From Hyphomicrobiales bacterium (GTDB taxonomy: Bacteria; Pseudomonadota; Alphaproteobacteria; Rhizobiales; Aestuariivirgaceae), in NCBI GenBank assembly GCA_020029455.1, contig JAIBJH010000010.1, positions 1 through 24,055 on the forward strand: a stretch of 24,055 bases of DNA, in the 5' to 3' direction. Position numbers and translations under genes: made by a program. Each line of letters starts with the position of its first letter. Within the stretch, counting starts at the first letter, position 1. Positions 15,190 to 23,287 of the stretch are shown piece after piece. The notes under the pieces are model-generated. The model saw only the letters and a program-made list of their open reading frames with translations. It ran no database searches and was not told the DNA's origin.

Positions 15190-16405
15190 GCGCGTGCTTG
15201 TTTCGCACCGCGATGAACAACACAAGTGTCACCACCAGTAGCGCTCCGGCAACAAAGAAAGCCACATTCGGCGAGACGAAGGGTGCATAGGGCTGCAGGA
15301 AGTAGCCAAAAATCTGCGCAAAGAAGACGGTGCCCAACAGCATGGTGATGGCCATGATTGATGAAATGCCACCCTGCAATTCGCCTTGCGCGTTTTCCGG
15401 CGTCTCCTTGGACATCATCGCCGTCAGCATCGGATGCACAAAGCCCTCCGGCCCGTGAACAATGAACAGAAGCACCACCACCAGAAGTCCCGGGGCAAAG
15501 CCATATCCGATGACTGCAATGCAGGCCGATATGAGTCCGATAAGGGCGGTCTTGCTTTCACCCCACAGTTTCACGGCTGGGCCGGTCAATACGCCTTGGA
15601 AAACCGCTGTGACGACGCCGAAAGCCGCCAGCGAGAGCCCGATCAGCCACTCGCTCCAGCCAAATTTCGCTATACCCCAGAACGGCCAGATGGCGGGATA
15701 GATGGACGAGGCAAAGAAATAGATCGACATCACGACACATAAGGGAAGCACGTTACGATAGGTCTTGAACACCCTGAATGTGCCAAATGGATTGGAACGA
15801 ATGAGTTCGAAGGCCCGCCGCTTGCCAGCATCAAGCGTTTCAGGGATGACGAAATAGCCATAGACAAGATTGGCCGCTGAAATGGCAGCCGCCACCATGA
15901 AGGGAACGCGTGGGCCATATTCGCCCAGCATGCCGCCGATGGCAGGCCCGATCACGAAACCCAGGCCAAAGGCCGCCCCCACCATGCCGAACGCCTTGGC
16001 CCGCTCTTCAGGCGCCGTCACGTCCGCGATATAGGCATTGGCGATGACATAGGATGCGCCACACAGCCCCGCGAAAGCGCGCCCGACAAACAGCCAAAAC
16101 AGATTGGGCGCAAAGGACATCAAGAGATAGTCCACAAAAAGTCCGAACACCGCCAGAAGCAGCAGGGGCCTCCGCCCAAAGGCATCCGAAAGATTGCCCA
16201 TCATCGGACCGAACAGGAACTGCGTCAGTGAGAAAGCAAAAAACAGCCAGCCGCCGATCAGCGCCGCATCCGCAATGTCCATATGCCCCACATCCTCGAT
16301 GAGCGCCGGCAGCACTGGCATGATGAGGCCGAAGCCCACCATGTCCAGGAACACGGTGACAAGCACGAAAATGATGGCATGGGGGCTGGCTGTGATTGCG
16401 GTCAT
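15179..16405 (-). CDS. MFS transporter, TCR/Tet-type
   Basis: A 408-residue 12-helix inner-membrane transporter. The first helix has FLDMVGFGLIMPVLP and the loop motif A reads GNLSDAFGRRP (70-80), both typical of the TetA-like drug:proton antiporter branch (DHA1). The motif GFVIGPAIGGMLGEYG lies in the fifth helix region. Many such chromosomal proteins are annotated as tetracycline-resistance-like without evidence of that substrate, so resistance should not be assumed. The ATG at 16405 has no strong ribosome-binding site. It is divergent from another MFS gene 131 bases away and may belong to the same transcript as the PAP2 genes downstream. Confidence 0.87.
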   Translation of the reverse strand: MTAITASPHAIIFVLVTVFLDMVGFGLIMPVLPALIEDVGHMDIADAALIGGWLFFAFSLTQFLFGPMMGNLSDAFGRRPLLLLAVFGLFVDYLLMSFAPNLFWLFVGRAFAGLCGASYVIANAYIADVTAPEERAKAFGMVGAAFGLGFVIGPAIGGMLGEYGPRVPFMVAAAISAANLVYGYFVIPETLDAGKRRAFELIRSNPFGTFRVFKTYRNVLPLCVVMSIYFFASSIYPAIWPFWGIAKFGWSEWLIGLSLAAFGVVTAVFQGVLTGPAVKLWGESKTALIGLISACIAVIGYGFAPGLLVVVLLFIVHGPEGFVHPMLTAMMSKETPENAQGELQGGISSIMAITMLLGTVFFAQIFGYFLQPYAPFVSPNVAFFVAGALLVVTLVLFIAVRNKHAPLR

Positions 16406-16536
16406 GACGAGCTTAGACCAAAATCCGCCTTATCATTCAACCGTTGCAGTGCCGGTATGTGTCAGCAGAATCTATTTCCAAAGCCATCTGCGATTGCCTA
16501 AACACGCCCGACCCATCCTGAAGGCAATCCGCACTC

Positions 16537-17676
16537 ATGCATTCTCCCCAAACGGCGCGCATCGCCGTGCTCATGTTGTTTTTGTTCCACGGCATCATGC
16601 TGGGCGGCTGGGTCACACACATCCCCCTCGCTAAGGAGCGGCTGGCGGTCGGGCCAGGCATCTTCGGCTTGGCGCTTCTCTCATTTGCCTTAGGCGCTGT
16701 TATTTCCATGCCTATTGCTGGCGCCGCGATAAACAAATTCGGCAGCGCGCGGGTAAGCTGGATCATGGGAGTGTGTTTCGCCGCGTTTCTCTTTGTTCCG
16801 GCATTGGCGGATTCGCTTACAGTCTTTGCCATCGGTGGCATCCTCCTTGGCGCATCCGTGGGCAGCATGGATGTGGCCATGAACGCCCACGGCCTTGCAG
16901 CCGAGAAGGCCTTAAAGCGCCCCGTCATGTCGTCCTTCCACGGCGCCTTCAGCATTGGCGCTGCGGCCGGAACGCTTGCCGGCGCCTGGTGGATGAGCGT
17001 GGTGGGCCCCGGCGTTCAGCTCATCACCATCAGCATTCTGGGGGCTGTGGGCATCGCCGCCGCAATCCCGCTGCTATTGCCGGCCCACGTCGACAAGGGA
17101 CTCTCCGGCAGCCACTTCGCCATGCCAACCCGCGCCACCATCGGGCTAGGCCTTCTCTGTTTCCTCGCCCTGATGATTGAAGGATCGGTCGCCGACTGGG
17201 CCGCAATTATGCTGCGTGAGCGTCTCGTAGTGGATGTGGCAACCGCCGCCTATGCTTTTGGGTTCTATCAGACAGGCATGGCTGTCGCCCGCTTCTCTGG
17301 AGACGGGCTGCGTCTTCGTTTCGGAGCGGTGCGAATGGTCTGGGTCAGCGCCGTGTTGACCGCTGCGGGAACAGCCGTCGCGCTCTTTGTACCGTCCGTC
17401 TGGATTGCCATGGCGGCATTTCTGGTAGGTGGCCTTGGCATCGGCAACGTTGCACCGGTCCTCTTTGCCGGTGGCGGCAGGTTGGAACCCGATGCGCCGG
17501 GCCGCGGCATCGCCGCAGTCACCAGCCTCGGATACTCTGGCTTCCTCGCTGGCCCGCCCCTAATCGGAATTGTAGCAGAGTACACAACATTGCAATGGAG
17601 TCTTTGCCTTACCGTCATCGCGGCATTGATCATCGCGGCGTTTGCCCGCATGGTGCAATCAGCCGACACTTATTGA
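16537..17676 (+). CDS. MFS transporter, YbjJ-like
   Basis: A 379-residue protein with about 12 hydrophobic segments. The segment GSMDVAMNAHGLAAEKALKR, followed by PVMSSFHGAFSIGAAAG, is the hallmark of the YbjJ/FucP-like group of MFS proteins. The substrate is unknown, but sugars or small metabolites are usual for relatives. The early LFHGIMLGGWVTHIPLAKE is also typical. It is followed after 25 bases by the first of two SDR genes, so a common transcript is likely, perhaps for uptake and oxidation of one compound. Ribosome-binding site is weak. Confidence 0.87.
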   Translation: MHSPQTARIAVLMLFLFHGIMLGGWVTHIPLAKERLAVGPGIFGLALLSFALGAVISMPIAGAAINKFGSARVSWIMGVCFAAFLFVPALADSLTVFAIGGILLGASVGSMDVAMNAHGLAAEKALKRPVMSSFHGAFSIGAAAGTLAGAWWMSVVGPGVQLITISILGAVGIAAAIPLLLPAHVDKGLSGSHFAMPTRATIGLGLLCFLALMIEGSVADWAAIMLRERLVVDVATAAYAFGFYQTGMAVARFSGDGLRLRFGAVRMVWVSAVLTAAGTAVALFVPSVWIAMAAFLVGGLGIGNVAPVLFAGGGRLEPDAPGRGIAAVTSLGYSGFLAGPPLIGIVAEYTTLQWSLCLTVIAALIIAAFARMVQSADTY

Positions 17677-17701
17677 GGACAAGGCCCATTAAGGACGAGG
17701 A

Positions 17702-18454
17702 ATGAGCAACCCGGTTTCCGGCAAACATGTATTCATCACCGGCGCTGGCCGCGGGCTGGGTGCTGCCATGGCCGTGGTGTTTTCCGACCTCGGGGCCAAA
17801 GTCACCATCTCCGGCCGCACGCCTGAAAATCTCTATTCACTGGCGGAATCGATCCGGCTGCGGACTGGCACGGCCCCGGAGACGATCCCCATGGATCTCG
17901 CCGACATTTCCCAGGTGACGCTCTTTGCCAAGAAATGGCGCGATGAAAAACGCCCCCTCGACATCCTTGTGAACAATGGCGCCACTTGGCTTTCGGGCCC
18001 CATGGACAGCCACGATGCCCTGTCGATCGCCCAGACCATCACTGCCAATGTTACCGGCACATTGCTTCTGACGCGCGGCCTCCTGCCCTTGCTCAAGGCC
18101 TCCAAGGAACCCGACATCATCAACATGATCTCAACCTCAGGGATGCACAATGTGGCCCTGCAGGGCGCCTCGGTTGCCTATGTGGCCTCAAAACATGGCC
18201 AGGCAGGTTTCAACGACGCGCTGCGCCAGGAACTGCGCGGAACAGGCGTGCGCATCACCGCCATCTACCCCCCGAACATCCTCGACATCTCGCCATTGAA
18301 CAAACCTGACTGGGAAGAAGAGCGCGGGCTTGAAAGCTGGATCACCAATAAGGATGTGGTCGGCACAATTCTAGGCAGTCTCTCGCGCCCCCGCCACGTG
18401 TCATTCATGTCCGTGATGCTCGAAACTCAGACGTCGAATTTCCACGCTAACTAG
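17702..18454 (+). CDS. Short-chain dehydrogenase/reductase (first of pair)
   Basis: A 250-residue NAD(P)-dependent oxidoreductase of the classical SDR fold. The cofactor motif TGAGRGLG is at 13-20, NNGAT at 91-95, the catalytic Ser lies in STSG (144-147), and the Y-x3-K pair is Tyr160/Lys164 (YVASK). Arg39 after the second strand (SGRT) favours NADP. The C-terminal substrate loop is short and ends without the usual DGG. AAGGA precedes the ATG at 17702. It sits 25 bases after an MFS gene and 9 bases before a second SDR. Substrate unknown. Confidence 0.9.
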   Translation: MSNPVSGKHVFITGAGRGLGAAMAVVFSDLGAKVTISGRTPENLYSLAESIRLRTGTAPETIPMDLADISQVTLFAKKWRDEKRPLDILVNNGATWLSGPMDSHDALSIAQTITANVTGTLLLTRGLLPLLKASKEPDIINMISTSGMHNVALQGASVAYVASKHGQAGFNDALRQELRGTGVRITAIYPPNILDISPLNKPDWEEERGLESWITNKDVVGTILGSLSRPRHVSFMSVMLETQTSNFHAN

Positions 18455-18463
18455 GAGTTAAAT

Positions 18464-19237
18464 TTGAAACTGAAGAACCGTGTCGCCCTCGTCACCGGCG
18501 CCGCCCGCGGCATCGGCCTTGCCATTGCCAAAAGGCTGGTGGAGGAAGGCGCCATCGTTACAATTGCCGATGTTCTCGATGGAGAAGGCGCCTCAGCGGC
18601 TCAGCACCTCAACGCAAACTACATTCATTGCGATGTTTCAAAACCTGCCGACATTGCTTCGGTGATTTCCTCCGTCGTGAAGGCCCACGGCGCCATCGAT
18701 ATTTTGGTAAACAATGCCGCCATTTCTATCGCCAAGGATTTTCTTGAGATCACCGAAGAGGATTTCGACAAGGTGATCGCCATCAATCTCAAGGGCGCCT
18801 TTCTCCTCACGCAAGGCGCAGCCCGCCAGATGGTAAAGCAGGTGGAAGCAGGCAGAAAACCCGGCGTCATCGTCAACATGTCGTCGGTCAATGACACGCT
18901 CGCCATTCCGTCAATCGCCCCCTACACAATGTCAAAGGGCGGTGTGAAACAGTTGACCGCCGTTTCCGCCTTGGCGCTTGCGCCTCACGGCATCCGCGTC
19001 AACGCCATCGGCCCCGGCTCTATCCGCACCGCTATGCTCACAGGAACATTGCAGGACAAGGCTGCCATGAATCGCGCCCTCTCACGCACGCCCTTGGGCC
19101 GCGTCGGCGAGCCGGAAGAAATCGCCTCAATCGCGGCTTTTCTTGCAAGTGATGATGCGAGCTACGTCACCGGCCAGGTGATTTACGCCGATGGTGGTCG
19201 CATGCCGCTCAATTACACGGTGGCAGTCAAGGAGTAG
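18464..19237 (+). CDS. Short-chain dehydrogenase/reductase (second of pair)
   Basis: A 257-residue classical SDR with all key elements: TGAARGIG (11-18), ADV with Asp36 after strand 2 (favouring NAD), NNAA (83-86), catalytic Ser140/Ser141, Tyr154 and Lys158 (YTMSK), PGSIRTAM, and a closing YVTGQVIYADGGRM. The start is TTG at 18464 with AGGAG (18453-18457) at ideal distance; that ribosome-binding site overlaps the previous gene's stop, so the two are coupled. Its different cofactor preference from the first SDR would fit an oxidation/reduction pair. The stop overlaps the end of the convergent TetR gene by 11 bases. Confidence 0.92.
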   Translation: MKLKNRVALVTGAARGIGLAIAKRLVEEGAIVTIADVLDGEGASAAQHLNANYIHCDVSKPADIASVISSVVKAHGAIDILVNNAAISIAKDFLEITEEDFDKVIAINLKGAFLLTQGAARQMVKQVEAGRKPGVIVNMSSVNDTLAIPSIAPYTMSKGGVKQLTAVSALALAPHGIRVNAIGPGSIRTAMLTGTLQDKAAMNRALSRTPLGRVGEPEEIASIAAFLASDDASYVTGQVIYADGGRMPLNYTVAVKE

Positions 19238-19880
19238 CTGCCTTCGCGTCTGCTTCCAACTTGGACAGCAATGCTTCGAGTCCATGCGCGAATATGCGTT
19301 CATGGTGGTCTGTCGAAAAAAATTTGCCGAGTCGCGCCACGGCCGGAAAGTCGCGCGCCGCATCCTCGTTGGAAACGGGTTCTGCCGCGGAAGGGCCCTT
19401 GGCATAGCCCATGGCTTCCTCCAGTCCCGCCCCAATGAGGTAGTAACCCACGGCACGAAAATGGCGTGCCTGTGTTTCATCATCGAGACCGGACTCCTCG
19501 AACGGGCGCAGCAGGAACTCGAGAAAGCCCAAAGCTTTCCTGGAATTCATCCGGTAGATTCCAAAGTAGAGAAAAAACCCTGGGTGCCGCAGCGCCACCG
19601 CACGGAACTCATAGGCGATGTGCCTGAGCCGGTCCAACCAAGTGTCGCCGGACACCGCAAAGTCCATTTCCGCAATGCATTGATCAACGAGTGCGTCGAA
19701 CAGGTGCGTCTTGCTCGGAAAATAATGGTAGATGCTCATGGCTTCGCAGCCGAGCTTCTTTGCCAGCACCCGGAAGCTGAAACCTTCAAGTCCCTTCGCA
19801 TCAATGAGGTTCAGCGCCTCGGCAACAATGCGCGGGGCGCTGAGCTGACTGCGTGGCCTTGTCTTGCGCTTGCGCGGCAT
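19227..19880 (-). CDS. TetR-family transcriptional regulator
   Basis: A 217-residue repressor-type protein. After a very basic start (MPRKRKTRPRSQ), residues about 16-62 form the TetR helix-turn-helix: IVAEALNLIDAKGLEGFSFR, then VLAKKLGCEAMSIYHYFPSK. The rest is a helical ligand/dimerisation domain with a TetR_C-like F-R-A-V pattern. It lies 37 bases behind a CMD-domain gene on the same strand, and paired palindromes precede that gene, so it most likely represses its own operon. Its gene end overlaps the last SDR of the neighbouring unit by 11 bases, so it may also control that unit. Confidence 0.93.
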   Translation of the reverse strand: MPRKRKTRPRSQLSAPRIVAEALNLIDAKGLEGFSFRVLAKKLGCEAMSIYHYFPSKTHLFDALVDQCIAEMDFAVSGDTWLDRLRHIAYEFRAVALRHPGFFLYFGIYRMNSRKALGFLEFLLRPFEESGLDDETQARHFRAVGYYLIGAGLEEAMGYAKGPSAAEPVSNEDAARDFPAVARLGKFFSTDHHERIFAHGLEALLSKLEADAKAATP

Positions 19881-19917
19881 CTGACTTCAATGCCTGAGTG
19901 GCGCTCCGGTTGCAATC

Positions 19918-20367
19918 TCAGCTGCCTCCCATTTCCTTCTTGAACTGGGTAAGATCGACCTGCAGTCCGTTGAAGATGGTGCTCATATTGCGGGTAAGCC
20001 CCGCCATGGCGACGGCTTCGGCAATTTCTTCATCGCTCGCCCCCGCCCGCTTGGCTGCAAGCGTATCCGCATAGATGCAATATTCGCATGGAATCTGTGC
20101 CGCCACGGCGAGCGAGATCAGCGCTTTTGTCTTGGGCGGCAATGCGGTTTTCTCCGAAAGCTCCAGTTGCTTGGTCAATTGCCACACGCCCGGCAGGGCA
20201 GCCTTCGGGATGGCCTTCACGAAGCTCGGCACCGCCCCGAAGGTTTTCTCGATATCGGCATAGACGGCTTCCGGCGACATCATGTCGTCTGCCTGCGACG
20301 GCACCGCCGCCATCAAAGCAATGCTGGTCATCCCAGCGGCAAACAGTAATTTCAATGTCTTGGTCAT
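19918..20367 (-). CDS. Exported CMD/AhpD-fold protein
   Basis: A 149-residue protein with a signal peptide (MTKTLKLL..., cleavage near residue 26 after SQA), so it should act in the periplasm. The remainder is a carboxymuconolactone-decarboxylase/AhpD-type domain: KTKALISLAVAAQIPCEYCI. The redox-active Cys94-x2-Cys97 pair is present, but the His that follows four residues later in AhpD is Asp101 here. It could be a thiol oxidoreductase or a peroxidase-like protein of unknown partner. GAGGAGA precedes the ATG. It is the first gene of a CMD-TetR unit with two palindromic sites upstream. Confidence 0.87.
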   Translation of the reverse strand: MTKTLKLLFAAGMTSIALMAAVPSQADDMMSPEAVYADIEKTFGAVPSFVKAIPKAALPGVWQLTKQLELSEKTALPPKTKALISLAVAAQIPCEYCIYADTLAAKRAGASDEEIAEAVAMAGLTRNMSTIFNGLQVDLTQFKKEMGGS

Positions 20368-20388
20368 GGCGTTCTCCTCTTGTCGTAC

Positions 20389-20433
20389 CTTACACTGTAA
20401 GGCATACTATTTGCTTATATCTTACATTGTAAG
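20389..20433 (-). promoter_or_regulatory. Two 13-bp palindromic operators upstream of the CMD-TetR unit
   Basis: CTTACACTGTAAG (20389-20401) and CTTACATTGTAAG (20421-20433) are perfect palindromes differing only in the central base. Their centres are 32 bp apart, about three helical turns, placing both on one face of the DNA. The nearer one lies 22 bases before the CMD gene's start. The location and symmetry fit a TetR-family operator. The AT-rich spacer may hold the -10 region, but no strong promoter can be read. Confidence 0.75.
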
Positions 20434-20500
20434 AATTCAAGTTGATTCTGATCACGCTTCGGTGACTGAGATTCAAAAATGATGATTGTAGGCGTTAGGC

Positions 20501-21100
20501 CTAGTCGACCTTGATCACCTGGCCGTTGAGCGCGCCTTCTACAGCTTTGGTGTAGGCAAGACCGACGCGCTCGGCCGGCACTGGCGCATGTCCCGGAAAG
20601 AAGCCCTCATATTTCTTGACGGAAGCCTCAAGAAGGCCGGGACTTACCGAATTGATACGAAGATCCCTCGGCATCTCAATGGCTGCGGCCCTGACGAATT
20701 CATCAATCGCGCCGTTAACCGAAGCGGCATTGGCCCCGCTGCGGATGTGATCCCGGTTGGTAACGCCGCTTGTCAGCGTGATGGAGCCGCCATCCCCGAC
20801 GTGACGGATGGCTGTAAGCGCCACATTGATCTGCCCCATCAGCTTGTCATCAATGCCCTTGCGGTATTGCGATGGCGTCATCTCAGCCACCGGGCCAAAA
20901 TGACCATGGCCGGTCGTCACAATCACCGCATCAATGGCACCACACGCCTTGAACAGAGCGGCAACCGAAGCTTCATCCATGACATCCACGCGATGCTGGC
21001 CGGAGTTGCGTCCCGCCGAAACAATTTCATGCCTCTTGCGCAAATCGAAAATGGCCGCCTGCCCCACAGTTCCTTCCGATCCGACAACAAGAATACGCAC
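20501..21100 (-). CDS. Atypical short-chain dehydrogenase lacking the Y-x3-K pair
   Basis: A 199-residue, single-domain Rossmann protein. GSEGTVG (7-13) is the nucleotide-binding loop; VTTGHG (61-66), a Ser in TLTSG (111) and INSVSPGLLE are SDR-like. Where classical SDRs have Tyr-x3-Lys it has Ala125-x3-Asn129 (NAASVNGA). This short branch of SDR-like proteins occurs widely, and loss of the catalytic pair suggests either a changed mechanism or a non-enzymatic role. The start is GTG at 21100, three bases after the stop of the TrcR-like gene, so they are probably cotranscribed. Confidence 0.86.
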   Translation of the reverse strand: MRILVVGSEGTVGQAAIFDLRKRHEIVSAGRNSGQHRVDVMDEASVAALFKACGAIDAVIVTTGHGHFGPVAEMTPSQYRKGIDDKLMGQINVALTAIRHVGDGGSITLTSGVTNRDHIRSGANAASVNGAIDEFVRAAAIEMPRDLRINSVSPGLLEASVKKYEGFFPGHAPVPAERVGLAYTKAVEGALNGQVIKVD

Positions 21101-21103
21101 GGC

Positions 21104-21841
21104 CTATTCCTGGCTTTCGACCTTAAGTCCCTTGAGCTTGGCGAAAACGGAATCGGCGTCAATGTCGCCGCCTTCCCTGGCCGCTGAGGCAGGCTCTGCC
21201 GCTTCGGCCTCCGCAGCCTTCGCTTCCTGCGCCGCCTTGTAGGCTTCGGTGCCTTCAACTTCGGCAGCCGGAATAAGCGTGCGCACCACCGCCGCATCGC
21301 CGCTCATCTTCTTGCCCTTGTTGGCGGCCTTCTGGACGGCGAAGTCAAGATCAAGCTGCGAACATAGTCCCAGCGACACCGGATCGACCGGCTTGATGTT
21401 CTGGGCATTCCAATGCGAGCGTTCACGAACCGCATTGATGGTGTGCTTTGTGGTTCCCACAAGTTTCATCAGCGCCGAATCCGGAAGCTCCGGATGATAG
21501 CGCAGCAGCCATTGGATGGCGTCCGGCCTGTCGCCGCGCCGCGACACTGGCGTGTAGCGGGGGCCCGCCGTCGACGTCTTGACCTTGACATCAACCTTCG
21601 ATTCCAGAAGTTGCAGCCTGTACTCCGGATCAGCCTCGCCTTTTACGATTTCCTCACGGGTCAGCTGGCCACCCGTCACCGGATCAAGGCCGCGCACGCC
21701 CTGCGCCACATCGCCATCGGCAACGCCTTTCACCTCCAGCTCATGCATGTGGCAGAAGTCGGCGATCTGTTTGAAGGTCAGAGTGGTGTTTTCAACCAGC
21801 CAGACGGCGGTGGCCTTGGGCATCAACGGGGCATGGGACAT
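21104..21841 (-). CDS. trcR: Cell-cycle transcriptional regulator, DUF1013/TrcR family
   Basis: A 245-residue soluble protein that matches the alphaproteobacterial DUF1013 family, named TrcR in Caulobacter. Conserved parts are the N-terminal MPKATAVWLVENTTLTFKQI, FCHMHELEVKGVADGD, the basic TPVSRRGDRPDAIQWLLRYH, and HTINAVRERSHWNAQNIKP. The first 60 residues are helix-turn-helix-like. The C-terminal 50 residues are Ala/Glu-rich and probably flexible. A strong site, AGGAGG, lies 8 bases before the ATG at 21841. A DUF1465 gene about 1.7 kb away adds to the cell-cycle flavour of this end. Promoter targets cannot be read from here. Confidence 0.85.
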   Translation of the reverse strand: MSHAPLMPKATAVWLVENTTLTFKQIADFCHMHELEVKGVADGDVAQGVRGLDPVTGGQLTREEIVKGEADPEYRLQLLESKVDVKVKTSTAGPRYTPVSRRGDRPDAIQWLLRYHPELPDSALMKLVGTTKHTINAVRERSHWNAQNIKPVDPVSLGLCSQLDLDFAVQKAANKGKKMSGDAAVVRTLIPAAEVEGTEAYKAAQEAKAAEAEAAEPASAAREGGDIDADSVFAKLKGLKVESQE

Positions 21842-21955
21842 GAATTTTTCCTCCTGCGGAACCTTTCCAGGGGTTCCAACGCTTTTGACAGTAAATTGTC
21901 GGGAATGCCCGCCATATAGGCGAGAAGTGCCCCACTTGCAACGGATTCCGGAAAG

Positions 21956-22930
21956 CTAAGGAATGAGGATTATTTTCCCCACATGGGCGCTGCTTTCCAT
22001 CAGGGCATGGGCCATGGCAGCCTCGGCCAGAGCAAAGCGGGCATGGATTATGGGTTTGCACTTACCCTGAGCCAAAAGCGGCCAGACCTTGGCCTCAAGT
22101 TCACGGGCGATTTCTGCCTTCTCCGCCACGCTGCGCGGCCTCAAGGTGGAGCCGGTATAGGTCAGCCGTTTCAGCATCACCGGCAAAAGATCGGCCTCCA
22201 CTTTGGAGCCCTTCTGGAAGGCGATCTGAACGATGCGTCCGTGCATCGCGGCAACCTTGAGGTTCCGCGCCACATAGTCACCGCCCACCATGTCGAGAAT
22301 GACATTGGCTTCCAGCTTCTCCTCTTTCATCACTTCGGCGAAGTCCTGGGTGCGGTAGTTGATGGCACGGTCAGCGCCAAGCTTGAGGCAGGCCGCGCAT
22401 TTCTCATCGCTTCCCGCAGTGGCGATAACCTCCGCGCCAAAGGCCTTGGCCAGCATGATGGCCGTGGAGCCAATGCCGCTTGTGCCGCCATGGACCAGCA
22501 AGGTCTCTCCCGCTTTCAGCGCCCCACGCTGAAAAACATTGGTCCAGACGGTGAAATAGGTTTCGGGAATGCCGGCAGCTTCCTCCATCGAGAGGCCTGA
22601 TGGAATGGGAAGTGCATTGTCCTCTGCCGCCACGCAATGTTCCGCATAGCCGCCTCCCGGCACCAAGGCGCAGACCTTATCTCCCACGCGATAGCGCCGG
22701 ACTTCTTCGCCCACACCCACCACTTTACCCGCAGCCTCAAGCCCCGGTGTTGATGGCGCACCAGGCGGTGGCGGATAGCCACCGAGCCTCTGCAAAATGT
22801 CAGGACGGTTGACGCCGGCTGCGGCAACCTTAATCAGAATTTGCCCTGTGCCAGGCTGGGGCACCGCCACCCGTTCTGGCACAAGCACCTCCGGGCCACC
22901 GGGCTCCCTAATGGCAATGGCCGTCATCAT
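21956..22930 (-). CDS. Zinc-free NAD(P)H quinone oxidoreductase (MDR family)
   Basis: A 324-residue cytosolic enzyme of the quinone-oxidoreductase/PIG3 branch of medium-chain dehydrogenases. N-terminal GroES-like part: IREPGGPEVL, GVNRPDILQRLGGYPPPPG and PGLEAAGKV. The nucleotide-binding core has LLVHGGTSGIGSTAIMLAKA, then GADRAINYRTQDF; the end is AHVGKIILIP. No zinc-binding Cys/His set is seen. Likely reaction is NADPH-dependent reduction of quinones or enals. I use ATG 22930; TTG 22936 and ATG 22927 are possible. It lies 114 bases upstream of the TrcR gene on the same strand and divergent from the DUF1192 gene. Confidence 0.92.
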   Translation of the reverse strand: MMTAIAIREPGGPEVLVPERVAVPQPGTGQILIKVAAAGVNRPDILQRLGGYPPPPGAPSTPGLEAAGKVVGVGEEVRRYRVGDKVCALVPGGGYAEHCVAAEDNALPIPSGLSMEEAAGIPETYFTVWTNVFQRGALKAGETLLVHGGTSGIGSTAIMLAKAFGAEVIATAGSDEKCAACLKLGADRAINYRTQDFAEVMKEEKLEANVILDMVGGDYVARNLKVAAMHGRIVQIAFQKGSKVEADLLPVMLKRLTYTGSTLRPRSVAEKAEIARELEAKVWPLLAQGKCKPIIHARFALAEAAMAHALMESSAHVGKIILIP

Positions 22931-23004
22931 TTCCAAGTTCGTTGCTCCGGCTTGCTCTTGCTCTTCACCCGGGGCACCATGGCACGCCCATCAGGAGGCG
23001 CAAG

Positions 23005-23190
23005 ATGGAAGAAGAGGAACGCCCCAAGCCCAAATCCGCCCATGTGCTCGGCGAAAATCTCGACATGGTCAGTATCGAAGAATTGCACCAGCGCGTGACC
23101 ATGCTGGAGGCGGAGATTGCCCGCCTCAAGGCGGAAATTGACAGGAAAACCGCCTCCAAATCGGCGGCAGATGCCTTTTTTAAGTCCTGA
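23005..23190 (+). CDS. DUF1192 small protein
   Basis: A 61-residue protein matching the alphaproteobacterial DUF1192 family: an acidic/basic N-terminus, VLGENLDMVSIEELHQRV, then a short coiled coil MLEAEIARLKAEIDRK and the Phe-rich C-terminus AADAFFKS. The function is unknown. AGGAGG about 6 bases before ATG 23005 fixes the start; the open frame from 22942 is leader. It is followed by the putative small RNA and the RcdA-like gene, a neighbourhood I recall as common in Rhizobiales. Confidence 0.88.
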   Translation: MEEEERPKPKSAHVLGENLDMVSIEELHQRVTMLEAEIARLKAEIDRKTASKSAADAFFKS

Positions 23191-23287
23191 AGCCGCCGAG
23201 CGCCCGCATAGACAATAAATTCTGAACCGTTAACCTTTTGGTAATCGTTAACATTTACTTTGGGCTTATTCGGTTTTGGCCGAATAT

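Noticed and set aside
15179..16405. Tetracycline-resistance gene
   Set aside because: Only the general TCR/Tet MFS signature is visible; many chromosomal homologues do not confer resistance, so I give the family only.
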